Origin: RUG11783 sp964599695
Lineage (GTDB): Bacteria; Bacillota; Clostridia; Oscillospirales; Ruminococcaceae
Reading direction: 5' to 3'
Assembly (NCBI GenBank): GCA_964599695.1
Contig: CAZRGP010000004.1
Location: forward strand, 62,001-126,000
DNA: 64,000 nucleotides
This document shows positions 25,792 to 35,057 of the stretch, piece by piece (position 1 is the stretch's first letter; each line of letters starts with the position of its first letter). A program made the position numbers and the translations under genes. The notes below the pieces were generated by a model, which was not told the origin of the DNA, did not search any database, and was given only the letters and a program-made list of their open reading frames with translations.

Positions 25792-26130
25792 CTATTCCTC
25801 CACATGTTCCATTCCGAGAGACAGAATGCTACGGACATGATCATCATCCAATGAATAGATAATCTGTTTCCCATCCCTGCGGAATTTTACAAGTTTATTC
25901 GCTTTTAAAACTCGAAGTTGGTGACTAACAGCGCTTTGAGTCATATTAAGCGCTTCAGAAATATCTCCGACACAGAGTTCACTTTCAAATAAGGCATACA
26001 TGATTTTGATCCTTGTAGAATCACCGAAAACGCGGAACAGCTCCGCAAGATCATATAAAATCTCTTCATTCGGCATGCATTCGCACAAGTCCTGCACAGC
26101 CTTAGGATTATTAAGTTGAATGTGTTCCAT
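25792..26130 (-). CDS. ArsR/SmtB-family metal-responsive repressor
   Basis: A 112-residue winged-helix repressor. The recognition region is TQSAVSHQLRVLK. The C-terminal helix has D-x-H-x10-H-x2-E (DDHVRSILSLGMEHVEE), exactly the alpha-5 zinc site pattern of SmtB/CzrA. An ELCVGD motif (Cys53) and N-terminal Cys16/Cys18 may form an additional alpha-3N cadmium or lead site. It should leave DNA when zinc or cadmium binds and so release the operon. I start at ATG 26130 with GGGGAT upstream; a GTG at 26151 is possible. Confidence 0.9.
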   Translation of the reverse strand: MEHIQLNNPKAVQDLCECMPNEEILYDLAELFRVFGDSTRIKIMYALFESELCVGDISEALNMTQSAVSHQLRVLKANKLVKFRRDGKQIIYSLDDDHVRSILSLGMEHVEE

Positions 26131-26151
26131 TGAATTAAAATCCCCAATCAC

Positions 26152-26209
26152 ATGAATGTTTGTTCATATGTTTATATTTTGAGTATACTCTATATTATTC
26201 TATTGTCAA
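26152..26209 (-). promoter_or_regulatory. Promoter and imperfect palindromic operator of the metal efflux operon
   Basis: Minus strand: TTGACA (26209-26204), 16-nt spacer, TATACT (26187-26182). Just downstream an imperfect inverted repeat with ATGAA/TTCAT arms (about 26152-26170) resembles the sites of ArsR/SmtB repressors and would overlap the transcript start. Confidence 0.65.
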
Positions 26210-26268
26210 CATCAATGTGCTATATTTAGGGCATAATCATTAATCTTTGTTTTCGGGGAGTGTCAACC

Positions 26269-27024
26269 ATGATAGCAATCGTCACAGGTGCTTCTTCCGG
26301 CTTCGGTCAGGAATATGTTCGTCAGTTTGATTCACGCGGTTATGATGAGATATGGGTCATAGCCCGTCGCGAAGACAGACTGAATCAATTGAAAGATGAG
26401 ATCAAAACTCCAATTCGCACTATCGCCTTAGACCTGAGCAAACAGGAATCCATCCTAAAACTTGCCGCCTTACTGGAATCAGAAAAGCCACAGGTGCACG
26501 CGCTCGTTAACGCAAGCGGTTTCGGATACTTTGATGCTTTTACTGAAGAACCTCTCGATAACGCGCTGAATATGATCGACCTGAACGACAAGGCACTGAT
26601 CTCCCTTTGCTACATCACGGTCCCCTACATGGGAGAAGGAGCAGAGATCTATAATATCGCTTCCTCTTCCGCATTTCAGCCTGTTCCTTATATTGGTGTA
26701 TATGCCGCCACTAAGGCATTTGTGCTGAGTTTTTCCCGCTCATTGAATCAGGAACTAAAGCATCTTGGGATTAAGGTAATCGCCGTATGTCCTCACTGGA
26801 CGAAAACAGAATTCTTTGATCGAGCAGATAAGAAAAATGGAGTTATAACTTACTACAATTTCTATACAGACAAGCAACAGGTAGTTGCCAATTCTCTGAA
26901 ACATCTGAGCCACGGGAAAGACGTATCCATAACAAGCCTTCCGTTGAAACTCCAAGTGATGGCTGCTTCACTCCTTCCCAAAAAACTAGTCATGAAGATA
27001 TGGCTGAACTCTCAAAAATTGTAA
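26269..27024 (+). CDS. Short-chain dehydrogenase/reductase (DltE/YqjQ-like)
   Basis: A 251-residue classical SDR. It has TGASSGFGQEY at the cofactor site, NASGFG in place of the usual NNAG, SSSAF with the catalytic Ser, and YAATKAF with the YxxxK pair. The C-terminus has a hydrophobic stretch (MAASLLPKKLVMKIW) that may touch the membrane. An unknown substrate is reduced or oxidised with NAD(P). ATG 26269 has GGGGAG upstream; GTG 26260 overlaps that site. It is divergent from the metal operon and has its own terminator. Confidence 0.85.
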   Translation: MIAIVTGASSGFGQEYVRQFDSRGYDEIWVIARREDRLNQLKDEIKTPIRTIALDLSKQESILKLAALLESEKPQVHALVNASGFGYFDAFTEEPLDNALNMIDLNDKALISLCYITVPYMGEGAEIYNIASSSAFQPVPYIGVYAATKAFVLSFSRSLNQELKHLGIKVIAVCPHWTKTEFFDRADKKNGVITYYNFYTDKQQVVANSLKHLSHGKDVSITSLPLKLQVMAASLLPKKLVMKIWLNSQKL

Positions 27025-27153
27025 TAAATCATCGATGTCCTGATCCATTCACGATCTGCCATATTCGAATTTTCCAGTTGCAATAGGCTCCCGGCATGAA
27101 GAAGTAGTATTGTACTCTCAACCCCTCGGCATGTGTTTGAAGGATGAAAAGAC

Positions 27154-27185
27154 AAGACTTTATCGCACTGCGATGAAGTCTTTTT
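27154..27185 (+). terminator. Rho-independent terminator of the SDR gene
   Basis: 13-bp stem with one T-G pair (27154-27166 with 27170-27182), 3-nt loop, then five T. The bases between 27025 and 27153 hold nothing else I can recognise. Confidence 0.85.
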
Positions 27186-27261
27186 AATTGGGGCAATCTC
27201 CAATTCGAAAGGTTGCTATATCAACAAACTAAAACTTTTTCTCCCAAATCTTCACATAAAA

Positions 27262-27287
27262 ATAACGGCAGCACATGGTGCCGTTAT
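27262..27287 (-). terminator. Terminator of the maltodextrin operon
   Basis: 9-bp stem (27262-27270 with 27279-27287) followed in minus-strand RNA by a run of U. It lies 14 nt after the amylase stop. Confidence 0.8.
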
Positions 27288-27301
27288 ACATATTCTCCCC
27301 T

Positions 27302-28939
27302 TCAATAGGTGAAAACCGCGATGCTGAAAGCAGGAATCTGTAGTTCTCCGTCTTTGAACAAAATATCTTCCTCGGAGGTGTTAAGTACTGCCACAAGATC
27401 AAACTCTTTAGCAAGACTATCATTCAAGTCGCAATTCTGAACTTCGTGACTCAGATTTATCACGATCAGGACTGGTTCTTCGCCTGAAGTTTCCTTATAG
27501 AAAGCAGCTATGACATCGGAATTGACACCTTCCGCCGCGCTGACCCTTCCCGATCTGATTGAAGGAAATGCCTGTCTGACCTTTATTACCTGTTTAAACC
27601 AGTTCAGCAAGGAAAGATCATCCTGCTCCTGCTTATCTACCGGTTCGAATTTCATAGTGACATCATCCATATCCGGCGGTCCTGCACAGATCCCGGGATA
27701 AGCGGAATCGTCGCTCCAATACATCGGCGCACGCTTATTCTCATCTTTGCCCGATCCCTTCATCCCGATCTCTTCGCCGTAATACACAAATGAATTACCA
27801 CTCATAAGGAGGCTGAGGCCATAAGCCATTTTGGTTTCAGGACCCTCATCTAGAGTGTAGTATCCTGCGCTTCTGGCAATATCGTGATTCGTATAGAACG
27901 GAGCATCTACGTAATCCGGATTCTGGCCACGATAAGTTTCATCCGAGGACATCATCGCATACACAAAATCCGATGCCTTAATAAAGCCGCCCACGGTGTT
28001 GCGTATAATCCCTTCATTTCCTGAAAACGGAAAATTAAACAAAGAATCTATCCCGCTGGAATACAACGCTGCAATACTGTTTTTATCCGTCCATGCCTCT
28101 CCAACAATATAACAATCCGGGGAGATAGCCCTGCACATATTGCAGAACCATCGGATAAAATCGGCATTGCTCTGAGACACACCCGTATAATAGGAAGTCA
28201 CAGCATCAAGTCTGAATCCGTCCACACCTTTTCCAAGCCAGTATGACGCGATACTTTCCACTTCAGACCGAACGAATTCGCTGTCGAGATTTAGATCAGG
28301 CATACCGGACCAAAACCTTGCTTCATAAAACCAGTTGGTCCCCTCCAATGGCGCGAATCCATCCCTCTGTTCCCTGGTAAAGTTGTAATAGTCAAAATAC
28401 TTGCAGTATCCAATGTCCGGAGCCCAGTCATAAGGAAGCTCGTGCAAATAATCAGAGGCATATTTGAACCACGAGTTTGAAACCGAGGTGTGATTAAGCA
28501 CCATATCCATGAGAACCGTTATTCCTCTTTGATGACATTCGTTCAGAAGGGCTTCGTAGTCTTCTAACGTTCCGAATACCGGATCTATTTCGTAATAATC
28601 TGATACGTCGTATTTATGGTATGTAGGAGACGGATGCACCGGAGTAAGCCAAATCTGATCAAATCCCATCTCCTCAATGTAATCCAGCCTTGAACGAATC
28701 CCGTTGATATCCCCTATGCCGTCTCCATCTGAATCACAGAAAGAATATACAAATATTTCGTAAGTTGTCCTGCACTTATCATTATTTTCCTTCTTTACTA
28801 AGTCTTCATTGAAAGAAAACATCTGTACAGCAGACTCAGCATGCCGTTTCCGGCATGCTGAGTACGCAACTATACCAAGGATAGTCAACAAGATACAAAC
28901 TAACGCTACAGCAATGACTCTTTTCTTGCGATTTATCAT
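27302..28939 (-). CDS. Membrane-anchored or secreted alpha-amylase family enzyme (GH13)
   Basis: A 545-residue glycosidase. Residues 6-27 form a hydrophobic N-terminal signal or anchor. A cysteine at about residue 29 (AYSACRK) is a poor lipobox. GH13 motifs appear in order: DMVLNHTS near 145, GFRLDAVTSYY with the nucleophile Asp near 245, the acid Glu in IVGEAWTD near 283, and FYTNHD near 350. A DSDGDGIGDING stretch near 70 looks like a calcium site. It probably cuts starch-derived glucans outside the cell for the ABC transporter encoded upstream. It overlaps malG by 4 nt. Confidence 0.9.
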   Translation of the reverse strand: MINRKKRVIAVALVCILLTILGIVAYSACRKRHAESAVQMFSFNEDLVKKENNDKCRTTYEIFVYSFCDSDGDGIGDINGIRSRLDYIEEMGFDQIWLTPVHPSPTYHKYDVSDYYEIDPVFGTLEDYEALLNECHQRGITVLMDMVLNHTSVSNSWFKYASDYLHELPYDWAPDIGYCKYFDYYNFTREQRDGFAPLEGTNWFYEARFWSGMPDLNLDSEFVRSEVESIASYWLGKGVDGFRLDAVTSYYTGVSQSNADFIRWFCNMCRAISPDCYIVGEAWTDKNSIAALYSSGIDSLFNFPFSGNEGIIRNTVGGFIKASDFVYAMMSSDETYRGQNPDYVDAPFYTNHDIARSAGYYTLDEGPETKMAYGLSLLMSGNSFVYYGEEIGMKGSGKDENKRAPMYWSDDSAYPGICAGPPDMDDVTMKFEPVDKQEQDDLSLLNWFKQVIKVRQAFPSIRSGRVSAAEGVNSDVIAAFYKETSGEEPVLIVINLSHEVQNCDLNDSLAKEFDLVAVLNTSEEDILFKDGELQIPAFSIAVFTY

Positions 28940-29814
28940 CCTTTAACTGCTCCGGACATTCCTTCGACGTAGAATCTCTGCATGTAAATAAACAGGATCG
29001 CGATCGGAATGGAAATAACGACAGCTCCTGCGGCAAAGCAAGTGTACCACTGATAGAGATACTCCTTCTGTAACATATTCCAAAGTCCAATCGCTACAGT
29101 AAACTGATCCGCGTTGGCTCTACACAGAACTTTTGCAAATACGAAATCCACCCAAGGAGCTATAAATGATGTCATGACCGTATAAATAACAATAGGTTTC
29201 GCAAGAGGCATTGTGATCTTTGTAAACACTTGCCATTGGGTAGCACCATCTATAACTGCCGCTTCATCGATCGACTTAGGAATCGTATCGAAATAGCCTT
29301 TAGCAATCTGGAAACCCAAGCCTGTACACGCTGAATATACGATTATAAGGCCGAATCTTACGGCAGAACCCTCGCTAAGTCCCATATATTTCAGAATGAA
29401 ATACTGGGCGACCATAGCCATAAAACCGGGGAAAAGTCCGAGAATCATGGCAATATTCATGTAAGTCTTCCTAAAACCAAAACGCATGCGGCTCAAAGAG
29501 TAAGCGACGGAAAGTACAAAGAAGGTACTCACGATGCAGCAAACGATCGCAATTATCAGCGTGTTTGTGAACATTTTAGGAAAATTCAGCACATTACGGT
29601 CTGTGAACAACTTGATATAGTTATCTAGTGTGTATCCCTGAGGAAGGAACGTGCTGGTGTATGCACCTTTTTCAGCTCTGAAACTAGTTAATATGATCCA
29701 AATAATCGGAAGAACCCATACAAATGAAAGAACTGCGAGAAGGAGATGCACCAATAAATTAACGACCCTCTTTTGAGGACTGATACGGTTTTTCTTTACT
29801 GCATCGTTCATCAC
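28936..29814 (-). CDS. Maltodextrin ABC transporter permease, MalG type
   Basis: A 292-residue inner-membrane permease with six hydrophobic segments. The EAA loop that contacts the ATPase is EAAVIDGATQWQVFTKITMP, near residue 195. The C-terminal MSGAVKG is the conserved MalG ending. It overlaps the MalF gene start by 4 nt and the amylase gene by 4 nt. Confidence 0.92.
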   Translation of the reverse strand: MMNDAVKKNRISPQKRVVNLLVHLLLAVLSFVWVLPIIWIILTSFRAEKGAYTSTFLPQGYTLDNYIKLFTDRNVLNFPKMFTNTLIIAIVCCIVSTFFVLSVAYSLSRMRFGFRKTYMNIAMILGLFPGFMAMVAQYFILKYMGLSEGSAVRFGLIIVYSACTGLGFQIAKGYFDTIPKSIDEAAVIDGATQWQVFTKITMPLAKPIVIYTVMTSFIAPWVDFVFAKVLCRANADQFTVAIGLWNMLQKEYLYQWYTCFAAGAVVISIPIAILFIYMQRFYVEGMSGAVKG

Positions 29815-31160
29815 ATAAACGCCTCCTCATTCTTGTAAGATCCGGAGTTCCTGTATGTAACCAGAGTTACAACCGTCAGGATTATAAACGTCATAATACC
29901 GATAACAGAGCCAAGATTGTAATACTGTTGATCAACCGTTAATTTATACAGCCACGTCACCAGCAAGTCTGTCTGTCCTGCAGTATCTCCCACATATGTC
30001 GGTCCGCCACCGGAAAGCAGATATATTACGTTAAAGTTGTTGATATTACCTACAAAACTAGAGATCAGATAAGGTGTTGTTACAAATAACATGTACGGAA
30101 GCGTGATACTAAAGAAAATCTTAACAGGGCCTGCTCCGTCCATGCGCGCTGCCTCATACAATTCAGTAGGGATATTCTGCAATATTCCTGTCACCTGCAG
30201 CATCGTATAAGGAATACCAACCCAGAGATTGATTATGATAATTGTCACCCTTGCCCATGTCGCATTGGTCCAGAACGGCAACGGCGAAGAGATCAAGCCA
30301 AGATTCTGAAGCAGAACATTCACTGCCCCTGATGGCTGAAGCATGATATTCATGATCATCAATGTGACGAACTGAGGGACCGCTATGGAAAGAACAAAAC
30401 AGAACCGCCAGAAGCCTTTTCCCTTTGTATCTTTTCTGTTGATGATCAGTGCGAGAATCATTCCAAGAATATAGTTTAGAAATGTCGCAAATATAGCCCA
30501 GACTACCGTCCAAGCAAGAACGTGCCAGAACTGTCTGCCTATATTCCCTTCCATGTTCAATACTCTGGAAAACTGGTGTAATCCATCCCAGTCAAAAAGA
30601 ATGAGATGTTCGTCTTCCTTTGAGTAAGTCGTAAATGCCATGGAAATCATATAGACCAGAGGAACAATATTGAATATGAGGATTCCAAGACAAGGAAGTG
30701 TCATTAAGGTAATGTGAAGATTGGTATCAAACAGACTCTTCACGTCCTGTATCAAAGTCGGAACAGATCTTCCCTCTTCTTTATCCAGCTGCAAACGATA
30801 AGAATGCCTCATCTGAAGGATCCACAAAGCAATGATTGCAGCTATAACAAAACACGTGATAACCCCATTGAGCAGGATCAGCTGAGAATTGTCACCGGCT
30901 ACATATTCATAAACCTGTTTCGCTTCATTCCAGACTTTGCTTTCTTCCTGAGTACCTAAACTAGGAAGCATAGAAAGATTAAACAGCCCGACATTCAGCA
31001 TATATAAAATGAAAGCGATCTCAAAAACAAAAACTAAGATCCCTTTCACAATCTGTCCGTGGAAAACAATACCTACTCCCATCAGCAATGCTGAAAGACG
31101 GGTAAACAAATCTCCATATAAGATACTATTTGCTACGTTTATATGCGTTTTTTTCATCAT
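29811..31160 (-). CDS. Maltodextrin ABC transporter permease, MalF type
   Basis: About 449 residues with eight predicted membrane segments, including two extra N-terminal ones compared with short MalF homologues. The EAA loop is YEAARMDGAGPVKIFFSITL near residue 335. Two ATG codons (31160 and 31157) follow GGGAG; either could start. The longer open frame to 31247 lacks a ribosome site and would cross the hairpin at 31199-31227. Confidence 0.9.
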   Translation of the reverse strand: MMKKTHINVANSILYGDLFTRLSALLMGVGIVFHGQIVKGILVFVFEIAFILYMLNVGLFNLSMLPSLGTQEESKVWNEAKQVYEYVAGDNSQLILLNGVITCFVIAAIIALWILQMRHSYRLQLDKEEGRSVPTLIQDVKSLFDTNLHITLMTLPCLGILIFNIVPLVYMISMAFTTYSKEDEHLILFDWDGLHQFSRVLNMEGNIGRQFWHVLAWTVVWAIFATFLNYILGMILALIINRKDTKGKGFWRFCFVLSIAVPQFVTLMIMNIMLQPSGAVNVLLQNLGLISSPLPFWTNATWARVTIIIINLWVGIPYTMLQVTGILQNIPTELYEAARMDGAGPVKIFFSITLPYMLFVTTPYLISSFVGNINNFNVIYLLSGGGPTYVGDTAGQTDLLVTWLYKLTVDQQYYNLGSVIGIMTFIILTVVTLVTYRNSGSYKNEEAFM

Positions 31161-31198
31161 AATTCTCCCGGCGAAGTCCCCAGATCTCGAAAGATGTA

Positions 31199-31227
31199 AC
31201 GCAAGGCCGGTAAATCCGGCCTTGCGT
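31199..31227 (-). repeat. GC-rich hairpin between the binding-protein gene and malF
   Basis: Perfect 12-bp stem (31199-31210 with 31216-31227), 5-nt loop, not followed by a U tract. It may stabilise the upstream mRNA or reduce expression of the permease genes rather than terminate fully. Confidence 0.7.
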
Positions 31228-31262
31228 GGCCATAAATCAGTTTGCAAACAGCTCTTTCAAGA

Positions 31263-32510
31263 TCAGGAAACTGCAGTTGAATTCATTGTTTCATTCATAG
31301 CAGTTGTCTTTTCAGCTGCGTTTTCAAGAGTGACAGTCCCGGCTACAAGCTCTTCACCCATAGACTGAGCAGGTGTCCAATACTGTCCCATGCTTGCCAA
31401 AACAGGCTGGACGATAGAAGCAAAGTCCATAGCATCCATCTGAGCTTTAGCAAGAAGGTCATCGCCAACATTGATGCTGACATCAGTAGGAATGATATTT
31501 CTCAGATCATAGTGATCCTGCTGAGCCTTTGTTCCTCCGAGATATGCAGCCAGTGCAACAGCGATTTCCGGATGCTCTTTGTAGAGAGCAGTAGCAGGGT
31601 TCACGCCTACGGCCTTAGAACCGGCAAAAGCTTTCATCTGTTTGGCTTCTCCGCCGATCACAACGCAAGGAGCTGCGCTGATTCCGAGGTTCTCGCCATA
31701 AGCATCGACCGCTTTCTGATAATCCCAAGAACCGGAGAAGAATGCTTTCGCATCAGCAGCGCTACCTACATCACCGTTACGGAAGTTGCTGTTCTTAACA
31801 AGCTCAACAAGGTGAGATGTAACAGCAAATGCGTTATCTCCGCCGAAGTCAATACCTGCAGCCTCATCAGTTCCGTTTTCGCCGAACAAAGTGCACCCGT
31901 TGGCGACATAGAACGAAGCGATATACCAGGAGTTACTGAGCGGGAAAGCTACAGGAGCGACTTCAAGCATTCCATCAATGGTCTTGACATCTTCTTCAGA
32001 GAACACGCTCTTGTCATAGAACATGAACCAAGTATTGCCTGTGAAAGGAACACCGTAAACTGCTCCATTATATGTGACTGTGTTCACTGTGGTGGCGGAA
32101 TTGTTCTTTTTGATAGCATCAAGAGTTGAACCACCAAGTTCTGCAATAGCGCCTGCTTTTACCAGCTCAGGAATCTGGTCATTCGCAAACAGATATACAT
32201 CTGCTGCAGCGCTCGGATCCTGCGTTACATTCGTCTTGGCATCGCCTTCAGAGCAAACACCATATACGAAAGTTATATCCCATTCAGGATGCTCAGCTGC
32301 GAATGCCTCGCATTCAGTCTGAAGCCATTTTCCATTGTCATCAGACTGATCTTCCTGCGGTCACCAGACCGTAACTGTAACTGCTACCTTCTCATCAGTC
32401 GCTTCGGGCTCACTAGAAGGAGTTGGCTCTTCCTGTGCTCCACATCCGGACAGCATGGCCATTACCATCAGGACAGAGAGCAACAATGCGAATAATTTTT
32501 TGGATTTCAT
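31263..32510 (-). pseudogene. Maltodextrin-binding lipoprotein gene with in-frame TGA
   Basis: Reading from ATG 32510 (GGGGG site upstream) gives a lipoprotein signal peptide with lipobox LSGC (Cys23), an acidic linker, and a full extracellular solute-binding protein of 415 codons. Codon 50 is TGA (32361-32363), just after VTVTVW. At this place the relatives I know have glycine in VW-G-PQEDQ, so one base change from GGA explains it. Everything before and after stays in the same frame: WLQTECEAFAAEHPEW and TQDPSAAADVY are typical. The 3' part alone gives an open frame from 32087. It is either a nonsense mutant, a sequencing error, or read through. Confidence 0.85.
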
Positions 32511-32578
32511 TTGTTTCCCCCTAAAGAGTAAGTTGATATATGTTCCTCAGAGCACAGCGCTCTGATAAAACCGACATT

Positions 32579-33775
32579 TCAGAATTCCAGGTTCTTTCCG
32601 TCATTCAAATCAAATACGTGGATAGCGTTTGGCGCAAAAGTGAATTCCACTACCGTTCCGGTATGAAGTTCCCTTTCACCAAGATCAAGAGTAGGAACAA
32701 TAACGATACAATCCGTCCCGTCAGCATCAATATGGAGGTGAATCGAACTACCCATCATCTCGGACACATCGACGATACCCTTAACTTTCTCGCCTTCTTT
32801 TCCATCCAGAGTAATATGTTCCGGCCTCACTCCGACTGTAACGTCCTGCTCTGCAACGCCATTTTCTTCAAGATGTTTCTGCTTGTCTTAAGAAAGCACA
32901 ATCTCAGCCCCTTGGACACACACAGCATACTTGCCTGACTGATTCCGAACGAGACGCCCTTTAAACATATTCATCTGAGGAGTACCGATAAATCCTGCGA
33001 CAAATGTATTTACGGGCGAGTTGAATACCTCCTGCGGCGTTCCGATCTGCTGGACTTCACCGTCTTTCATGATAACGATCCTGTCTCCGAGGGTCATCGC
33101 TTCCGTCTGGTCGTGTGTGACATACACAAATGTGGTATCGATTCTGCTCCGAAGTTTAATGATTTCGGCACGCATTTGATTTCTCAGTTTAGCGTCCAGG
33201 TTGGAAAGAGGCTCGTCCATAAGAAGAACCTGAGGATTTCTTACGATTGCTCTCCCGATTGCGACCCGCTGCCTCTGACCGCCTGAAAGAGCTTTCGGTT
33301 TCCGGTCAAGATACTGCGTAATACCCAGTATCTCAGCTGCTTCGTTAACGAGACGATCCATTTCATCCTTAGGAGTTTTTCTCAGTTTGAGCGGAAACTC
33401 CAAATTTTGTCTTACCGTCATGTGAGGATAGAGAGCATAGTTCTGGAACACCATTGCGATATCCCTGTCTTTCGGTGGGACATCGTTTACCAGCCTGTCG
33501 CCAATGTATAACTCTCCCCGCGTGATATCTTCAAGTCCTGCAATCATACGAAGAGTCGTAGACTTACCACAACCTGAAGGTCCGACAAGAACAACAAATT
33601 CCCTGTCTTTGATCTTAAGATTGAAGTCATCCACTGCGATGACCCCTTCTTCAGTTACCTTTAACTGGTAACTCTTCTTCTCAACAGGTTCATCCTCTTT
33701 TTTCTTTTTCTTCTTAGGACCGTTTTCAGCATTCGGATAGATCTTCTGAACATGCTTTAGAGTTACAGATGCCAT
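32579..33775 (-). pseudogene. MsmX/MalK-type sugar ABC ATPase gene with in-frame TAA
   Basis: From ATG 33775 an ATPase of 295 residues is encoded, with Walker A GPSGCGKST, signature LSGGQRQRVA, Walker B LLMDEPLSNLDA and the H-loop VTHDQTEA. A lysine-rich insert (KKKKKKEDE near residue 21) is typical of clostridial members. A TAA at 32888-32890 stops it. The frame continues without shift into the missing C-terminal regulatory TOBE domain (VTVGVRPEHITLDG to the stop at 32579). A full product would be 398 residues. The nucleotide-binding domain is complete, so a truncated protein might still work. Confidence 0.85.
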
Positions 33776-33798
33776 GATGATTTCTTCCTTATGATTAA

Positions 33799-34824
33799 TT
33801 ATCTATCTTCACGGGGACAGGCAATGCTCTCCCCTTCCACAAACGAAAATGGAACTGTAATGTGTGAAGCAGGTCTTGGATAACTGACGCGAAGCAACAG
33901 ATCTTCCACACATTTATCCGATATTTCCTGAACGTTTTGCTGTATAGTACTCAGTCTGGGATTGCTGTATCTTGTAATATCGATCCCATCAAATCCTATT
34001 ATGGATATATCCTCAGGTATGCTCATTCCTCTGTCGCGGAAAGCTCTCATAGCACCTAAAGCCACCATATCACTTAAGGCAAATACCGCAGTGATGTCAG
34101 GGTTCTGATCAAGCAGTCTGCTTCCGGAAGCATATCCTTCTTCCAAAGAATAAAGACATGGGACATACTCCCTTTCCTTGTCGAAATGCAGCCCGGCTTC
34201 CCGCAAAGCATCAAACGCTCCGGAAAGCCTCCTGGATGTATTGTCTTCCGAGTATGATACTGGCATGCCGCCTATGATACCGATTTTTGTATGGTGATTC
34301 TCGATCAGTTTTTTCACAGCAAACATAGCAGCGGAATAATCATCGGTAGAAATGCTGGAAAGGTTATTATAATGAAGCGTCTCTGCACTTGCAGTCACCA
34401 AAACACAAGGTATACCGATCTCGGCGAATGACTCGGAAAAACTTAGAGAACTGCCTCCGAGAAACACAACACCTTCAGGCCTTTTAGAACGAATGATCTC
34501 CTTCGCAGTTTGAATCTCATTATCCACTTCATTGAGGAAGAATACTCCGGTACTCACCCCATGTTCGATCAATCTTCCCTGAATACTTTCAAGCAGTGAT
34601 ACAAGGAAGCGGTTGTTCATTCCTCGTACGATAACATAAACTCCGCTCGAGATAGCCTGTTTGAGCATCTGCGCATTCGCGTTAGGCTGAAATCCTAAAT
34701 CTTTGATAGCTTTCTCAATGCTGGCACGCGCTTTTGCGCTGACATCCGCCTTGTTATTGAGTACCCTTGATACAGTACCTGTGCTGTACCCAGTCATTTT
34801 GGCGATGTCTTTGATCGTAGCCAT
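33799..34824 (-). CDS. LacI-family repressor of the maltodextrin operon
   Basis: A 341-residue regulator. The helix-turn-helix is TIKDIAKMTGYSTGTVSRVL (residues 3-22), with the hinge helix near 50 (NANAQMLKQA). A periplasmic-binding-protein-like sensor domain follows, ending in SIIGFDGIDITRYSNP. It is the first gene of the sugar operon, 23 nt before the ATPase gene. A LacI-type palindrome lies at its own promoter (34859-34882), so it likely represses itself and the operon until a maltooligosaccharide or similar sugar binds. Confidence 0.9.
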   Translation of the reverse strand: MATIKDIAKMTGYSTGTVSRVLNNKADVSAKARASIEKAIKDLGFQPNANAQMLKQAISSGVYVIVRGMNNRFLVSLLESIQGRLIEHGVSTGVFFLNEVDNEIQTAKEIIRSKRPEGVVFLGGSSLSFSESFAEIGIPCVLVTASAETLHYNNLSSISTDDYSAAMFAVKKLIENHHTKIGIIGGMPVSYSEDNTSRRLSGAFDALREAGLHFDKEREYVPCLYSLEEGYASGSRLLDQNPDITAVFALSDMVALGAMRAFRDRGMSIPEDISIIGFDGIDITRYSNPRLSTIQQNVQEISDKCVEDLLLRVSYPRPASHITVPFSFVEGESIACPREDR

Positions 34825-34858
34825 TCGAACTCCTCTGCATAGAGAAAAAATATTGTCC

Positions 34859-34917
34859 GTAAACGTTAACGGTAACGTTTACATGAATTATGATATAAAA
34901 TATAGCCAAAAAGTCAA
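34859..34917 (-). promoter_or_regulatory. Promoter and LacI-type operator of the maltodextrin operon
   Basis: Minus strand: TTGACT (34917-34912), 16-nt spacer, TATCAT (34895-34890). Downstream, a perfect 9-bp inverted repeat GTAAACGTT / AACGTTTAC with a 6-nt spacer (34859-34882) overlaps the expected transcript start. Confidence 0.8.
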
Positions 34918-35057
34918 CAGTAATCAAAGTATTTTTATCCAATATGTAATTATTTGTAATATATCTTTTCTGCATGCAAACGCCTACAATTCGTTTTTAT
35001 TTACGATTCATATATAATGTAGAAAAGCATGTTTATAGCGAAGGAGATTCATTTTAA

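Noticed and set aside
31263..32510. UGA read as glycine (genetic code 25) or as selenocysteine in the binding protein
   Set aside because: TGA terminates many intact genes in the window (for example azlC and tdh), the neighbouring ATPase has a TAA, and binding lipoproteins are not selenoproteins.
34925..35057. Purine riboswitch before the adenine deaminase operon
   Set aside because: The space after the likely -10 at 35013 is only about 40 nt and the conserved aptamer loops are not present.
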